Made by a program: the position numbers and the translations under genes
Source: CAIKOD01 sp035543455
GTDB lineage: Archaea; Halobacteriota; Methanomicrobia; Methanomicrobiales; Methanospirillaceae
NCBI GenBank assembly: GCA_035543455.1
Contig: DATKKE010000052.1
Location: 1-21,229, forward strand
Direction: 5' to 3'
Length of the DNA: 21,229 nt
In this document: piece after piece, positions 21,045 through 21,229 of the stretch
Layout of the letters: the number at the start of each line of letters is the position of its first letter
Numbering within the stretch: the stretch's first letter is position 1
Notes under the pieces: generated by a model
Told to the model about the DNA's origin: nothing
The model's input: the letters and a program-made list of their open reading frames with translations, nothing else
Databases searched by the model: none

Positions 21045-21229
21045 ATGGACGATAAAATTGAAATTTTATTAAATGAGTACAAATTATGCAATGAGGCCTA
21101 TAATAATCGAGATGACATAATATTTCATGAGTTTAATGTAATTGTCGCATTTATTGCTGCTTTATTTGTTATTATTAATTATTTACCGACTATTTTTTCG
21201 TCAGCTCTCTCCAATAAAGATGCCTTCTA
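21045..21229 (+). CDS. Partial hypothetical membrane protein (N-terminal 61 residues)
   Basis: An open frame from the ATG at 21045 to the window end, beginning MDDKIEILLNEYKLCNEAYN. The first about 30 residues are charged and probably helical; residues about 34-48 (NVIVAFIAALFVIIN) form a hydrophobic stretch that looks like a transmembrane segment. I do not recognise the family. The layout of a charged helical N-terminus followed by a membrane segment recalls small bacterial and archaeal accessory membrane proteins, but this is only a resemblance. Base use is much more AT-rich than in all upstream genes, suggesting accessory or transferred DNA. There is no good ribosome site. Confidence 0.6.
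   Translation, partial: MDDKIEILLNEYKLCNEAYNNRDDIIFHEFNVIVAFIAALFVIINYLPTIFSSALSNKDAF

Noticed and set aside
1..21229. CRISPR array, tRNA or rRNA genes, insertion sequences
   Set aside because: No regularly spaced repeats, no cloverleaf-compatible tRNA sequence, no rRNA-like stretch and no transposase or integrase motif was seen by eye.

Overview
The window looks like chromosome from a methanogenic euryarchaeon, most likely of the Methanomicrobiales type. Archaeal markers are a group II thermosome subunit, the archaeal FAD synthase RibL, a two-gene SufC/SufB-type Fe-S assembly system, a four-subunit pyruvate-type ferredoxin oxidoreductase, a methanogen-type dihydropteroate-synthase-like protein, TATA-box promoters and GGTG/GGAGG ribosome sites. 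The order-level assignment is inference; the archaeal assignment is secure. Genes are densely packed on both strands, with many 1-40 nt overlaps. No rRNA, tRNA, CRISPR array, transposase or integrase was seen.

Layout. 1-2720 (minus): sufC, sufB, a protein-L-isoaspartate methyltransferase and the start of a metal-dependent cyclase/hydrolase. 2875-3852 (plus): an orphan beta-class DNA methyltransferase. 3877-5301 (minus): a class I glutamine amidotransferase directly abutting a HAD phosphatase (TAAATG junction). 5467-8851 (plus): an RNase H-like exonuclease and a DExH helicase, overlapping by 11 nt, which match the MrfB/MrfA (YprB/YprA) DNA repair pair. 8940-10113 (minus): a ferritin-like protein with a C-terminal encapsulin-targeting peptide, followed 16 nt later by a family 1 encapsulin shell gene; this is a two-gene iron-storage nanocompartment operon. 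10483-11300 (minus): a JAMM metalloprotease and RibL, overlapping by 4 nt. 11366-13205 (minus): a small parvulin and a DHPS-like protein. 13363-13892 (minus): two small DNA-binding proteins in one operon, with a strong palindrome at the promoter. 14029-16098 (plus): PHP phosphoesterase, tRNA pseudouridine synthase TruA and a Cys-rich YkgJ-type protein, all overlapping. 16267-19017 (plus): porB-porA-porC-porD. 19216-20877 (minus): thermosome. From 21045 an AT-rich partial gene for a putative membrane protein begins and runs off the window.

Functional picture. Several units concern iron and Fe-S chemistry: Fe-S assembly (SufCB), encapsulated ferritin for iron sequestration, the Fe-S enzyme Por with its 2[4Fe-4S] subunit, a Cys-cluster HTH regulator and a YkgJ-type metal-binding protein. 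Others concern damage repair or protein quality: MrfAB, isoaspartate methyltransferase, parvulin and thermosome. Nothing shows that these form one regulon. The most distinctive system is the encapsulin-ferritin operon, followed by the archaeal MrfBA pair.
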